A stretch of DNA of 37,439 bases from Pseudomonadales bacterium (GTDB lineage Bacteria; Pseudomonadota; Gammaproteobacteria; Pseudomonadales; Azotimanducaceae): positions 1 to 37,439 of the forward strand of contig JANQFF010000504.1 in the NCBI GenBank assembly GCA_028277965.1, in the 5' to 3' direction. Shown here piece by piece: positions 7,807-16,820 of the stretch; within the stretch, counting starts at the first letter, position 1; each line of letters begins with the position of its first letter. The notes under the pieces are model-generated. The model saw only the letters and a program-made list of their open reading frames with translations, did not search any database and was not told where the DNA came from. Made by a program: the position numbers and the translations under genes.

Positions 7807-7945
7807 GATGGTCTCTCCCGGAAATATCGTTCAGATCATACCCCTCAGGTACAGTGACCGCCATCGACCTCCATCGTAGCTATGCTGGCAGCGTCGGTGC
7901 ATGTCACTCACCCGCGAGTGAAACACACGCGACGTCACCAGGGCA

Positions 7946-8971
7946 TCACAATTCTTCAACTCCGTTTTCATCATCCTTCTCATCCATAAGGGCTTCGTAA
8001 ACTCCGCGCGCGATGGCTCGACAGATTGTGTTGCCTGCGACAATGCCGAGATCGAGCAGGGTCTCTGTATCACAGGGTTCTTCGGCTGGTCCGGTGGTTG
8101 ATGCGACAAATATGAGATCGCCGTCTGCTGACGTGTGTACGGGGTACAAGGCTCTCGCAAACCCGTCGTGTGCGGTTACCGCGATGCGTTTGGCCTGTGC
8201 TGCGTTCAGAGGCATGTCAGTGACGACAAATCCCAGGGTTGTATTGGTACCCGCCACGCGCTGACCACCTTTGGTCCTGGGGATGGTAGCGTCTTCCGGC
8301 CACGGGTGTGGTGTGCCACGTCCGCCGAATTCCTCATCTTGCTCAAAAGGCGCCGCCCAGAAGTGTTTGGTGTCTCCAACCAATGGTGAGCCGATGGCAT
8401 TGACAGCGGCACCGGCAAGGACGGTCCTGCCTGCAACTGTTGCAGCCGCCAATCCAAAACCGCCGGGTGCGTTGGCGGTTGTCGCACCATGAGCGGCACC
8501 GACGGCACCCAGGCGCGGAGAGGGTGTGTGATTGGAGATGGCTGTGTACCCGAGTTCGCGATACGGTGAATAGCGGCCCCAGTCTTTGTCACCATCGTTA
8601 CGCAGATCGAAGAGAATAGCTGTAGGAACGATGGGTATACGGACGGGATCCAGGTTGATACCGCGACCGTGCTCGCGCAGCCACGCCTGCACTCCACCCG
8701 CGGCGTCCAGGCCGTAAGCCGACCCACCCGACAGAACCAGGGCGTCGACCTCATCGACTGTGTTTTCCGCACTCAGGAGTTCAGTATCGCGAGTGCCGGG
8801 TGCTGCTCCCATGATATGAACCGCCGCAGTGACAGGTTGGTTGAAGAGACAAACTGTACTGCCGGTTTTAACTATCGGGTCTTCGGCATGGCCGATGGTC
8901 ACACCCGGTATTGGGATATCGAACACTGCACCCATGGGATCGAGTGTATTGCATCTCGCAGTCAGGCGCAT
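7946..8971 (-). CDS. P1-family (S58) self-processing peptidase / aminohydrolase, DmpA/NylC-like
   Basis: 341 residues. The fold is that of the DmpA/BapA/NylC N-terminal-nucleophile hydrolases: PGVTIGHAED near the N-terminus, LSGGSAYGLDAAGGVQ (about 80-94), GAVGAAHGATTANAPGGFG (about 155-173) and GTNTTLGFVVTD (241-252). In NylC the precursor cuts itself between Asn and Thr and the new Thr is the nucleophile. The N243-T244 pair here fits that type rather than the Gly-Ser site of DmpA. Substrates of the family are beta-aminopeptides, D-amino-acid amides or amide oligomers; no specificity can be assigned here. An in-frame ATG at 8935 (MGAVFDIP) is an alternative start that loses only 12 non-conserved residues. 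It is divergent from the gene at 9005. Confidence 0.88.
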   Translation of the reverse strand: MRLTARCNTLDPMGAVFDIPIPGVTIGHAEDPIVKTGSTVCLFNQPVTAAVHIMGAAPGTRDTELLSAENTVDEVDALVLSGGSAYGLDAAGGVQAWLREHGRGINLDPVRIPIVPTAILFDLRNDGDKDWGRYSPYRELGYTAISNHTPSPRLGAVGAAHGATTANAPGGFGLAAATVAGRTVLAGAAVNAIGSPLVGDTKHFWAAPFEQDEEFGGRGTPHPWPEDATIPRTKGGQRVAGTNTTLGFVVTDMPLNAAQAKRIAVTAHDGFARALYPVHTSADGDLIFVASTTGPAEEPCDTETLLDLGIVAGNTICRAIARGVYEALMDEKDDENGVEEL

Positions 8972-9004
8972 GGATTGATACCCTCGAGAGCATAGGGAGG
9001 AGGC

Positions 9005-10156
9005 ATGTCGACACCGGTAGAAAAAGCAGAGTCGTTACAGGCACTTGTCAGAGAGCATGCCGACATCAGCGAATCACAGCGCCATCTTGCGTCGGAGGTA
9101 GCGAAAGCGTTTGCGGCGGAAGGCCTGTACCGGATTGCTGCACCGGCTGACAGCTTCGGTAGCGAGGCGGATCCTCTGACACAGGTAGAGACCATCGAGG
9201 CAATAGCGGTTGCTGATGGCAGTGCGGCCTGGAACCTCATGATCGGCATAGAGTCTTTTGGACTGATCGCACCGGGGTTTGAGAGGTGTCGTGACCTCAT
9301 CGAGGATCCGATGGTTGTCATGTGCAGCTCCACAGCAGCAGTTGGTCGGGCTGACGAGGTCGAGGGCGGCTACCGGGTATCGGGTCAATGGCAATTCGTG
9401 AGCGGTTGCCACAACAGTCAGATATTCGGCGCCACGGTTCGCATCTGGCGTGATGGGGTCATGGTGGAAGATATCCCCAACCGGTATGCCATCGTGACAC
9501 TTCCCGACTGGGAAATAGTCGACACGTGGTATACAGGCGGATTGTGTGGATCAGGGTCTCATGATGTACGTCTTGACGATGTGTTCGTTCCGGAAGAAAG
9601 GCTGATTGCTCCCATTGGAGGGACGAGGCATGAAAGTCCGCTACTGAATTTCCCGTTAGGTGCACGCCTTGCGTACAACAAGGTGGGTGTTGCCTGGGGA
9701 CTCGCACGGGCAGGCATCGACGCGTTCATTGATCTCGCTGAAGGAAAAATACCGAGGTTTTCGGGGCGAGGTCTCAAGGACAGGCCGCGCGCACAAAGAG
9801 CTGTTGCGGAAGCCGAGGTCCGGTTTCGCAGTGGCCGCGCCCTTGTGGTTGAACTCCTCGAGCAGATGTGGACTACCGTTCAGGCGCGGGAACACATCAC
9901 CAGTCGGGAGCGGGGCCTGTTTCAGCTCGCCTGTTCCGATTCGGTCAGGGGATGTATTGAAGCAGTCAACATCGTTGCGGAAGCTGCAGGGACGTCAGCC
10001 AATATGCAAAGCCATCCTCTGGAACGAATCCAGCGGGACATCCGCGTGGTCGGTCAACACATTACGGTCGCGCCACACAATATCGAAGACGCGGGGCGGT
10101 TGCTGCTGGGACTACCGGCAAACGAAATGATGTTGGCAGGGCTTGAACGAAGTTGA
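9005..10156 (+). CDS. acyl-CoA dehydrogenase-fold flavin-dependent monooxygenase (HsaA/HpaH-like)
   Basis: 383 residues. The N-terminal helical half, the central FWQFVSGC-like beta domain (here SGQWQFVSGCHNS, about 126-138) and the C-terminal helical domain with QRDIRVVGQHITVAPHNIEDAGRLLLG have the order of group D two-component flavin monooxygenases, which share the acyl-CoA dehydrogenase fold but use reduced flavin and oxygen to hydroxylate aromatic or similar substrates. The C-terminal block with GQH and the G-R-LLLG end is typical of HsaA/HpaH-type proteins rather than of true dehydrogenases. No flavin reductase is adjacent, so it would use one encoded elsewhere. GGGAGGAGG just before the ATG is a strong ribosome-binding site. 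A true acyl-CoA dehydrogenase role is less likely but not excluded. Confidence 0.75.
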   Translation: MSTPVEKAESLQALVREHADISESQRHLASEVAKAFAAEGLYRIAAPADSFGSEADPLTQVETIEAIAVADGSAAWNLMIGIESFGLIAPGFERCRDLIEDPMVVMCSSTAAVGRADEVEGGYRVSGQWQFVSGCHNSQIFGATVRIWRDGVMVEDIPNRYAIVTLPDWEIVDTWYTGGLCGSGSHDVRLDDVFVPEERLIAPIGGTRHESPLLNFPLGARLAYNKVGVAWGLARAGIDAFIDLAEGKIPRFSGRGLKDRPRAQRAVAEAEVRFRSGRALVVELLEQMWTTVQAREHITSRERGLFQLACSDSVRGCIEAVNIVAEAAGTSANMQSHPLERIQRDIRVVGQHITVAPHNIEDAGRLLLGLPANEMMLAGLERS

Positions 10157-10162
10157 GTAGTC

Positions 10163-10212
10163 AATCGCGGCTAAACCCGCTCCTACAAAGCTAGAAGGAT
10201 CTCCCTGTCTTT
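10163..10212 (-). repeat. REP element with conserved tail
   Basis: The core at 10163-10186 reads on the minus strand GTAGGAGCGG, GTTTA, then GCCGCGATT, a short imperfect hairpin. The next 26 bases (10187-10212) resemble the spacer between the two REPs at 32724-32749 (shared AAAG.TAG and CCTGTCT). It lies in the tail-to-tail gap between the flavin monooxygenase gene and mscS. Confidence 0.75.
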
Positions 10213-10221
10213 GCGCGATCT

Positions 10222-11052
10222 TCAGTCGAGCATCCGTACCTCGCGCTGCGGGAACGGAATCGAGATACTGGCATCCTTGAACGCTTCAAAGATCGCGAGA
10301 TTCACCGTGTGGATCGTATTGAAGTAGTTTCCGGTGGCTGCCCAGTAGCGGTATTCAATGTCGATGCTGGAGTCGCCGAATCCGGTAATCCCCACTTCGG
10401 GCGAACTTGCCTTCACGACGCCGTCGATGCCGTTGAGCGTCTGCCTGATGACATTGATCGCTTCCCTTGGGTCCTCGCTGTACGCGATACCAATGGTGCC
10501 TTCGACAATCCGATTCTCATCGGAGTTCGAGTGGACCTCTCCAACAATGTGCCTGTTAGGGATGGTGACGAGTTCGCCGTCTTCAGCCCGCAGAAGGGTC
10601 GATGCGAGGGTAATCTCCTCTACCTGGCCAGCGTGGCCCTGTGTGGTGATTGTGTCCCCCACCCGGTACATCCGGGTGAGAATGATCATGAGGCCAGCGC
10701 CGTAGTTCGAGACCGGCCCCTGAAGGGCCAGGCTCAAGCCCACCGCAATACCGCCGATGGCTGCGATCAGCGGGGTGATCGAGATGCCGAGCTGACTGAG
10801 CGCAACGGTTGCAAACATCACCAGGACAATCAGGCGAACAGTTGAAGCGATGAATTGCCTGAGGGTGACGTCGACGTTGCGCTTCTCGAGAATGCTCAGG
10901 AGCAGGCGGGAGACCCACCGGGAAACGATAAACCCGGCCACAATGACGATAACTGCGCCAAGAATCTGGAAGGAGTAACCAACCAGGTAGTCGACGGCGA
11001 GCTCATAAACCTGCGCGATCAGGTTCAGCGGCTGCTGGATCTGTTCTTCCAC
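10222..11052 (-). CDS. mscS: small-conductance mechanosensitive channel MscS
   Basis: 276 residues, close to E. coli MscS. Two N-terminal membrane helices (about 27-47 and 70-87) are followed by the pore-lining TM3 (PLIAAIGGIAVGLSLALQG, about 94-112, rich in the Ala/Gly that packs the pore) and the cytoplasmic beta and alpha-beta domains (YRVGDTI..., TIPNRHIVGE, ending PFPQREVRMLD). It opens under membrane tension to release solutes during hypo-osmotic shock. It starts at a GTG nine bases beyond the stop of the MATE gene, with GGGAGA between them as ribosome-binding site, so the two form an operon. Confidence 0.95.
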   Translation of the reverse strand: MEEQIQQPLNLIAQVYELAVDYLVGYSFQILGAVIVIVAGFIVSRWVSRLLLSILEKRNVDVTLRQFIASTVRLIVLVMFATVALSQLGISITPLIAAIGGIAVGLSLALQGPVSNYGAGLMIILTRMYRVGDTITTQGHAGQVEEITLASTLLRAEDGELVTIPNRHIVGEVHSNSDENRIVEGTIGIAYSEDPREAINVIRQTLNGIDGVVKASSPEVGITGFGDSSIDIEYRYWAATGNYFNTIHTVNLAIFEAFKDASISIPFPQREVRMLD

Positions 11053-11061
11053 TCGTCTCCC

Positions 11062-12444
11062 TTAATCGAGCTCTGCGAATTTAAGGATTCTCTCCTGATT
11101 AGCGCTTGTGCGCCAGAGTCGCCAGCCTACGGCGATAGCGACCAGGAGAAGACCCACGGTCAATCCGGTCCAGTAGCCGTACACCCCGGGGGCAAGACCC
11201 GGGGCAAGGTAGCCTTCAGCGAGAGAAAACCCGAGCGGTACCGCGATGAACCAGTAACCAATCAGGCTGATTGCCATGGGCGCGCGGGTGTCCTTGTAAC
11301 CACGCAATGCACCAATTGACACCGCCTGGCTGTCATCAACGAGCTGATAGATAGCTATAAATATCAATAGGTTAGCGGCGATACGTATCACCGCTTCATC
11401 GGTAGTGAATATGGATATCAGGAGGTAGCGGCTGAGGATGAGGAGCATGCTCACGACCACCGCGTAGCCAATCGAAAATTTCCAGACGGTGGCGGCTGTA
11501 GAGCGGGCTGATTCCAGGTTGCCTCCACCCACGTGATACCCGACCCGGATGCTGGCGGCAGCTCCGAGACTCATGGGGATGACGTAGGTTGCCCAGTTGA
11601 TGTTACCGGCGATGGAATTGGCGGCGACCTCTTCAACACCGATACGCGCAATCAGCATGCCGATCACCGAAAACACCGCCATCTCCAGGAACACCGTAAA
11701 TCCAATCGGGAGACCGACACGCAAAATGCCCCACATCGTTTTAAGATTGGGGCCCTCAAAAAGCTGGTAGAGCTGTGTCGCGCGGAAGTAGGGCATGCGG
11801 GCGACGAGCATCATGAGACCCAGTTCGACCCAGAAGACAATTGCGGTGGCATAGCCGCATCCCACGCCCCCCAGTTCAGGAAAGCCGAATTCCCCGTAGA
11901 TGAATGAATAGTTCAAGAACGCGTTCAGCGGCAGTATCGAACCGGCGATGATCATCGGGGGTTTCGTTTTGCCCAGACCTTCGGAGATATGCCTGAGCGC
12001 CACATAGAAAACGATGGGTGGTGCACCCCAGGCAACGGCCTGCAGGTATTCAGCGGCGATGCGCGCGGCTTCCGCGTTAATGCCTGCCCACGAGTAGATT
12101 TGACCCGCGTTCAGAAGCACCAGGACGAGGGCTGTGCTGGTGACCAGACAGATCCAGAGTCCCTGGCGGATCTGACCGCCGATATCGCGTATTCGATTTG
12201 CTCCCCTGAGCTGAGACGATATGGGGGTCAGGGCCATTGTGGTCCCCGTGAGGAGCATGAAGACCGGCCACATAATCATGCCCCCCAGGGAAACACCCGC
12301 AAGGTCAACGGAGCCGTAACGACCCGCCATCGCACTATCGATGAGACCCGTCAGCATGATGAACAACTGGGTGAGGACCATTGGCCAGCCCAGGCTCAGC
12401 ACGGAACGGAGCTCAGATTTGAATTCGAAATTGCCGGTGTTCAC
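11062..12444 (-). CDS. MATE family efflux transporter, NorM-like
   Basis: 460 residues with twelve predicted membrane segments in two homologous halves, the normal MATE length. Family traits include GWPMVLTQLFIMLTGLIDSAMAGRYG at the start of the first half (about 19-44), with the conserved Asp of TM1, and the matching GLPIGFTVFLEMAVFSVIG in the second half (about 244-262), where Glu replaces Gln as often seen in NorM proteins. It would exchange Na+ or H+ for cationic drugs or toxic metabolites across the inner membrane. It starts at a GTG with only a weak ribosome-binding site, is divergent from zapG and is followed by mscS in the same operon. Confidence 0.92.
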   Translation of the reverse strand: MNTGNFEFKSELRSVLSLGWPMVLTQLFIMLTGLIDSAMAGRYGSVDLAGVSLGGMIMWPVFMLLTGTTMALTPISSQLRGANRIRDIGGQIRQGLWICLVTSTALVLVLLNAGQIYSWAGINAEAARIAAEYLQAVAWGAPPIVFYVALRHISEGLGKTKPPMIIAGSILPLNAFLNYSFIYGEFGFPELGGVGCGYATAIVFWVELGLMMLVARMPYFRATQLYQLFEGPNLKTMWGILRVGLPIGFTVFLEMAVFSVIGMLIARIGVEEVAANSIAGNINWATYVIPMSLGAAASIRVGYHVGGGNLESARSTAATVWKFSIGYAVVVSMLLILSRYLLISIFTTDEAVIRIAANLLIFIAIYQLVDDSQAVSIGALRGYKDTRAPMAISLIGYWFIAVPLGFSLAEGYLAPGLAPGVYGYWTGLTVGLLLVAIAVGWRLWRTSANQERILKFAELD

Positions 12445-12518
12445 CTGATCGAACCGATTTTTGTTTAAGTGGATCGCAAGGGCCGCGTATCATACCCAAG
12501 TATTTGCCAGCAGGATGG

Positions 12519-13043
12519 ATGAGTATGGAAATTCTGGTATTGACCGGTGTGGTTGCGTTTGTTGCTGGAGCGGGCATCAGCTGGCTCTTCATACGTAGCG
12601 GGGCAGGCCAGAAAAGCCGGGTTGCTGAGCTCGAGGACCAGCTGCGCGCAGCGGAAGAAGAACTCAGCGACTACAAGCGCGACGTATACGGACAGTTTTC
12701 TCAAACTGCTGAGAAGTTTCGTGAGCTCGACAAGAGTTACAACGCGCTGCACCGTCAGCTGGCGGAAAGTTCTGTTCTCCTCTGCGGTGATCAGGCAACA
12801 CCATTGCTTGAAAACACGGAGACCGAATCGATCGAACATACAGAACCGGCAGCTGATGAAACCCTTTCGCAGGACGATGAGATTGTCGTTGGCGAAGCTG
12901 AGATTTCTGCAGATGAAGCGGGGGCTGAATCCCCGGCTGCGGAGACAAATGCGGACGAACCCGAACCGCCGTTGGATGAGACAATCAGCAGTGTCATGGC
13001 TGACGAAGGGGAGCGACGGGCGAAAGACGCAGCGTCCTCCTGA
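12519..13043 (+). CDS. zapG: ZapG/YhcB-like cell-envelope and division protein (DUF1043)
   Basis: About 175 residues from the ATG at 12519 (an ATG at 12525 is equally good; AGGA lies at 12512-12515). A single N-terminal membrane helix (MEILVLTGVVAFVAGAGISWLFI) is followed by a coiled coil rich in Glu and Arg (about 30-75, including VAELEDQLRAAEEELSDYK and FSQTAEKFRELDKSYNALH). This is the YhcB/ZapG core that in E. coli links the division machinery and peptidoglycan synthesis. The C-terminal 90 residues are very acidic and of low complexity (repeated E, D, A, T), longer than the E. coli protein of about 132 residues. A TATCAT at 12488-12493 may be its -10 box. The stop codon directly touches the ATG of the next gene (TGAATG). 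Confidence 0.85.
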   Translation: MSMEILVLTGVVAFVAGAGISWLFIRSGAGQKSRVAELEDQLRAAEEELSDYKRDVYGQFSQTAEKFRELDKSYNALHRQLAESSVLLCGDQATPLLENTETESIEHTEPAADETLSQDDEIVVGEAEISADEAGAESPAAETNADEPEPPLDETISSVMADEGERRAKDAASS

Positions 13044-14492
13044 ATGAACCCGCCTGCAGTGCCGCCGCTCAGTTCCGGCGTCAAGCTCAATTTTGGTATC
13101 GGTCAGATTGCAGAGGGCCTGAAGACCTGCGTTTTCGCAACCTTTCTCCTGTTCTACTACAACCAGGTGCTTGGGCTCTCAGGGGACCTGGCGGGGATAG
13201 CGATATTCATTGCCCTCGTTTTTGACGCAGTCACCGATCCGGTAGCGGGCAGCGTGTCCGACCGCTGGCAGAGCCCTCGCGGACGCCGGCATCCTTTCAT
13301 GTATGCATCAGCCATCCCGCTCGGGGTGAGTTTCGCTTTGCTCTTTTCACCGCTGGGTGCGGTAGTTGAGGGAGGGCAGATGGGGCTCTTCTTCTGGATG
13401 CTCGTCTTCACGGTTGCGACCCGCGCGTCGATGACCCTCTACCACGTTCCTCATATGGCGGTGGGAGCAGAGCTCTCGGAAGACTACGACGAGCGCACTG
13501 TCCTCGTAGCGTTGCGTCATTTTTTCGGCGCTGTGGGGTTCCTCCTGGCATACGTCTTCGGGTATGGGGTCTTCTTCGCGCCCACCGACGAATTTGTCAA
13601 CGGACAGCTCAATGCGGCCGCCTATCCTCCGTATGCCCTGACACTCGGCATCATGATGATGGTCTCGATATTTGTGACTGCGTTCGGAACCCGCAGCCGC
13701 ATACCCTACATGCCAAAAGCGCGTGAGACCGAAGAACGTGTCAAAGTCACTGATGTATTCGTTGAGGCCTACGAAGCCATGCGCAATCCGTCATTTCGAT
13801 GGATTATGTTCGGGTTCATTGTTGTCATCGCGGGCTGGGGCATGGCCGGGGTCACCGGTCTGTATGTCTATACGTTCTTCTGGGAACTGGACCGGTTTCA
13901 GATTCTGTTTGTCTCGGTGGTGGGTCCAGTCGGAAGCATGCTCGGCTACCTCTTCTCGCGGGTGTACTACGCATGGCTCGACAAAAAGAACGCGATGATC
14001 TGGGCGGGGCTTTTCTGGATGGTCGTCCACTCGATGCCAATTGTTCTTTATCTTCTGGGCCTTGCTCCGGAGTCCGGCTCGTGGGGGACAGCGCTGTTTC
14101 TTGGTCTGTTCGGAGCACTGGGTGGGATAGGAGTCGGTCAGGTGGTTGTTGGAATTGGCACCACGATGGCAGATATCGCAGATGAGAACGAACTGACGAC
14201 CGGCCGTCGTCAGGAAGGGGTCTTCTTTGGTGCGTCAGCGTTTGCGAATAAGTGTTCAGCAGGGCTCGGCACCCTGTTTGCGGGATTTGTCCTCGAGTGG
14301 ATTGAATGGCCAGTGGGTAGTGCTATCAGAACAGCCGCGGACATTCCTGCGGACACGCTCCTGCAGCTGGCTGTCATCTGGGGACCGGTCATCGGACTGG
14401 TCGCTATCCCGGGAGCCCTCTGTTTCAGGGGGTACCGGCTCGACCGCGAGCGGGTAAGCCGGATCCAGGCGGAGCTGCGGGTGAACCCTTAA
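13044..14492 (+). CDS. MFS transporter of the GPH (glycoside-pentoside-hexuronide:cation) type
   Basis: 482 residues with twelve membrane segments. Signature features of the MelB-like GPH family are visible: FGIGQIAEGLK near the N-terminus (compare the YG.GD... motif), the TM2-loop motif FDAVTDPVAGSVSDRW (about 60-75), in which the Asp residues bind the coupling cation, RGRRHPF following it, and DENELTTGRRQEGVFFG in the second half (about 379-395). It would import a sugar-like or carboxylate solute with Na+ or H+. Many relatives in environmental Proteobacteria sit in catabolic clusters of unknown substrate. It begins immediately after the zapG stop codon, so ribosomes could reinitiate, although zapG is a functionally unrelated neighbour. 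Confidence 0.9.
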   Translation: MNPPAVPPLSSGVKLNFGIGQIAEGLKTCVFATFLLFYYNQVLGLSGDLAGIAIFIALVFDAVTDPVAGSVSDRWQSPRGRRHPFMYASAIPLGVSFALLFSPLGAVVEGGQMGLFFWMLVFTVATRASMTLYHVPHMAVGAELSEDYDERTVLVALRHFFGAVGFLLAYVFGYGVFFAPTDEFVNGQLNAAAYPPYALTLGIMMMVSIFVTAFGTRSRIPYMPKARETEERVKVTDVFVEAYEAMRNPSFRWIMFGFIVVIAGWGMAGVTGLYVYTFFWELDRFQILFVSVVGPVGSMLGYLFSRVYYAWLDKKNAMIWAGLFWMVVHSMPIVLYLLGLAPESGSWGTALFLGLFGALGGIGVGQVVVGIGTTMADIADENELTTGRRQEGVFFGASAFANKCSAGLGTLFAGFVLEWIEWPVGSAIRTAADIPADTLLQLAVIWGPVIGLVAIPGALCFRGYRLDRERVSRIQAELRVNP

Positions 14493-14528
14493 GGGTCAGT
14501 CAGAATTAGAGGGGAGGGAGGATCTGCG

Positions 14529-15941
14529 ATGCAGAATTCGCCTTTGCATCTTCGTATCAGCTTTGCTGCGTCCGGTGCGGTGGGCGGAATTATCAGCAAT
14601 GGCGTTGCCTATTTCTTGCTGCTCTACTACAGCCAGGTCCTGGGCCTGGATCCGGCCCTCGCCGGGCTCGCGATGCTGATTGCCTTATGCGTCGACGCGG
14701 TTTCGGACCCCCTGATTGGATGGTGGTCGGACCGCTTCAAACATCGATTTGGTCGCCGTCACCCTTTTCTTTTTGCGTCCATACTTCCGATACCCATCGC
14801 CTACTACTATCTCTGGGATGCGCCTGAACTCCCGCAATCGGGGCTTTTCGCGTACATGCTGGTTCTCACAATCTTTTTACGCCTCGTTCTGACCGCGCAT
14901 GTCGTCCCGTTTCGGGCGTTGTTGCCAGAGCTCACCGAGGACTATGACGCTCGGACCCGGCTGATGAACGACTCCAATTCCAGCGGTTGGTTTTTTGGCA
15001 CGATCATGACAACTGCCATGTACGGTTGGTGGTTAGCCGATTCAGCTGAATATCCGGATGGGGCAGGCATCTTGCGGGCGGCTGGGTACGTGGAACAGGG
15101 TCTGGTCGCCGGGATACTCGTCCTGTTTTGCCTTTGTTTTGCCACCTTTGCTACGCGCAGGTATGCGGGAATGTTGTCAGCGGCGATACCGTGGAATGTT
15201 GATTGGCGGGGATCACTGCAACAGGTTCGGCAAACGCTTTCAGATCGCAGCGTGCTGGGCCTGGTGGTGAGCGGTTTATTGGCGGCCATGGGCAGCGGGA
15301 CATCCACCACGCTGTGGGCCTACCTCCAATCCTACTTCTGGAGTTTCGATACATTCCAGATCGCCGTCATTTCTGCAGCACAGGTTGTATCAGCCGTCAT
15401 AGCGTTTTACCTCTTGCCATACGTTACCAGCGGTCGGGACAAAAAAACCGTATATGCCTGGATTCTGGTTCTGAGCGTTGCGTTTTCGACAGGTCCGGTT
15501 CTCCTTTCCGTTTTGGGCCTGTTTTTTGCGATAGACAGCCCGTATCTGTTTCCGGTTATGGTCTGCATAGGGATCGTGGAAGTCACCTTGTGGGTGATGA
15601 CCGGCTCGATCTTCGCCTCCATGATCGCCGACGTCACTGAACATCGGGCGCTCATTACAACCCGCCGCGAGGAGGGGTTGCTGTTCTCTGCTCAGTCATT
15701 CGTCGCCAAAGTGGCGGGTGGTGTCGGCGTATGGACGGGTGGAGTGATGCTGGCGGTCATCAATTTCCCCAGCAACACGGCTTCAGTGGACATGGGAGCA
15801 GAGATCGTGAGCCGCCTGGGTTGGGTCTATGCCCCGGCAGTGATGGTTTTCTATCTGCTCTCGATCTGGGTTCTCAGGTGGTATGAGATTGACAGAAGGA
15901 CGCACGCGCGGAACCTCGCTGACTTGCGAAAGGCAGGCTGA
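14529..15941 (+). CDS. MFS transporter of the GPH type, second copy
   Basis: 470 residues, twelve membrane segments, and clearly the same family as the preceding gene. It shares DAVSDPLIGWWSDRFKHRFGRRHPF (first-half signature; about 56-80), the helix carrying ELTEDYDARTRL, and the second-half TRREEGLLFSAQSFVAK. The two proteins are diverged enough to suggest distinct substrates or an old duplication. GGGGAGGGAGG lies eight or so bases before the ATG, and the gap of 36 bases to the previous gene suggests co-transcription. It ends tail to tail with the TauD-like gene across a short inverted repeat. Confidence 0.9.
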   Translation: MQNSPLHLRISFAASGAVGGIISNGVAYFLLLYYSQVLGLDPALAGLAMLIALCVDAVSDPLIGWWSDRFKHRFGRRHPFLFASILPIPIAYYYLWDAPELPQSGLFAYMLVLTIFLRLVLTAHVVPFRALLPELTEDYDARTRLMNDSNSSGWFFGTIMTTAMYGWWLADSAEYPDGAGILRAAGYVEQGLVAGILVLFCLCFATFATRRYAGMLSAAIPWNVDWRGSLQQVRQTLSDRSVLGLVVSGLLAAMGSGTSTTLWAYLQSYFWSFDTFQIAVISAAQVVSAVIAFYLLPYVTSGRDKKTVYAWILVLSVAFSTGPVLLSVLGLFFAIDSPYLFPVMVCIGIVEVTLWVMTGSIFASMIADVTEHRALITTRREEGLLFSAQSFVAKVAGGVGVWTGGVMLAVINFPSNTASVDMGAEIVSRLGWVYAPAVMVFYLLSIWVLRWYEIDRRTHARNLADLRKAG

Positions 15942-15966
15942 GAATGACTCAGGGCGCGATTCTCAG
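15938..15966. repeat. inverted repeat spanning the stops of two convergent genes
   Basis: Perfect 8-base arms CTGAGAAT (15938-15945) and ATTCTCAG (15959-15966) enclose 13 bases. The arms include the stop codon of the GPH transporter on one side and that of the TauD-like dioxygenase on the other. No T run follows on either strand, so a bidirectional terminator role is possible but weak. Confidence 0.35.
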
Positions 15967-16808
15967 ACAGCGGGTCGCTCAGTCCCCAGAATCGAAACGC
16001 GTTCCCCGTGACGGGTGTCTGGCCAATAGTCCCAGATCGCATGATGCTGGGTACAGCGGTTGTCCCAGAAAGTCAGCGTATTAGGTTGCCACTCCACACG
16101 GCAGGTGAGCCGGGGTGTTGTGGCGATGTGCTCGTACAAACCGCTCAGCACTGCCCGGCTTTCCCAGTGGTGCATGCCTTTGATGTGAGAGGTGAACCCA
16201 CTGTTTACGTACAGGATTTTTTTGCCTGTTTCCGGATGTGTCGTGACAACCGGATGTTCATTCCTGGGATATTTCTCCCCGTCGGGTGGCGCAACGTTGT
16301 AGCCACCAACGTAGGGCAGCGCGCCGTCGTGTACGGCGACAAGGCCGTCCAGCATCTCCTTCATGGTGTCACTCAGGAGTTCATACGCGAGGTACATGTC
16401 CGCGTAGAGTGTGTCACCACCACCCACCGTGGGGGTCTCCTTCATGTACAACATGGATCCGAGGGGTGGTATCTCGTCACAGGTGACGTCGGTATGCCAG
16501 CCGTTGCCCGCGGTGTAGGCGCTGTCTTTGGTTGTTTTGACTGTCAGGATCTCGGGATCACCACCGTAACTGTGCTGCATAGGGTGCACATGGAGGGATC
16601 CGAACTTGCGGCCAAATGCCTTGTGCTGCTCCCGGTCGATGTGCTGATTGCGAAAGACAATGACTTTCCAGTCGAGCCACGCCTGGTAGATCTCGCTGAA
16701 CTGCTCATTGGAGAGCGGTTGTGACAGATCCACGCCATCAATCTCTGCGCCGATGTGCGGCGTCAGCGAATCCACGCCAATGGTTTGAAAACCTTCTATA
16801 TCAGCCAT
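15963..16808 (-). CDS. TauD/TfdA-family Fe(II)/2-oxoglutarate dioxygenase
   Basis: 281 residues, the family length. The iron facial triad is visible: His105 and Asp107 in GNGWHTDVT, and His255 in DNRCTQHHAIWDY. Arg270 (HGERVSI) is in the place of the residue that holds the 2-oxoglutarate carboxylate. It hydroxylates an organic substrate with decarboxylation of 2-oxoglutarate; relatives act on taurine, chlorophenoxy acids, carnitine-type or sulfate-ester compounds, and specificity cannot be read here. GGAGGGG precedes the ATG. Upstream on the same strand is an acyl-CoA dehydrogenase, but a long perfect palindrome (16821-16861) lies between the two genes and could modulate or uncouple expression. 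Confidence 0.92.
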   Translation of the reverse strand: MADIEGFQTIGVDSLTPHIGAEIDGVDLSQPLSNEQFSEIYQAWLDWKVIVFRNQHIDREQHKAFGRKFGSLHVHPMQHSYGGDPEILTVKTTKDSAYTAGNGWHTDVTCDEIPPLGSMLYMKETPTVGGGDTLYADMYLAYELLSDTMKEMLDGLVAVHDGALPYVGGYNVAPPDGEKYPRNEHPVVTTHPETGKKILYVNSGFTSHIKGMHHWESRAVLSGLYEHIATTPRLTCRVEWQPNTLTFWDNRCTQHHAIWDYWPDTRHGERVSILGTERPAV

Positions 16809-16820
16809 AGCCCCTCCAAT

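Noticed and set aside
7904-7921. Small inverted repeat TCACTC/GAGTGA downstream of the S58 peptidase gene
   Set aside because: Six-base arms with a six-base loop and no T run; could be chance.
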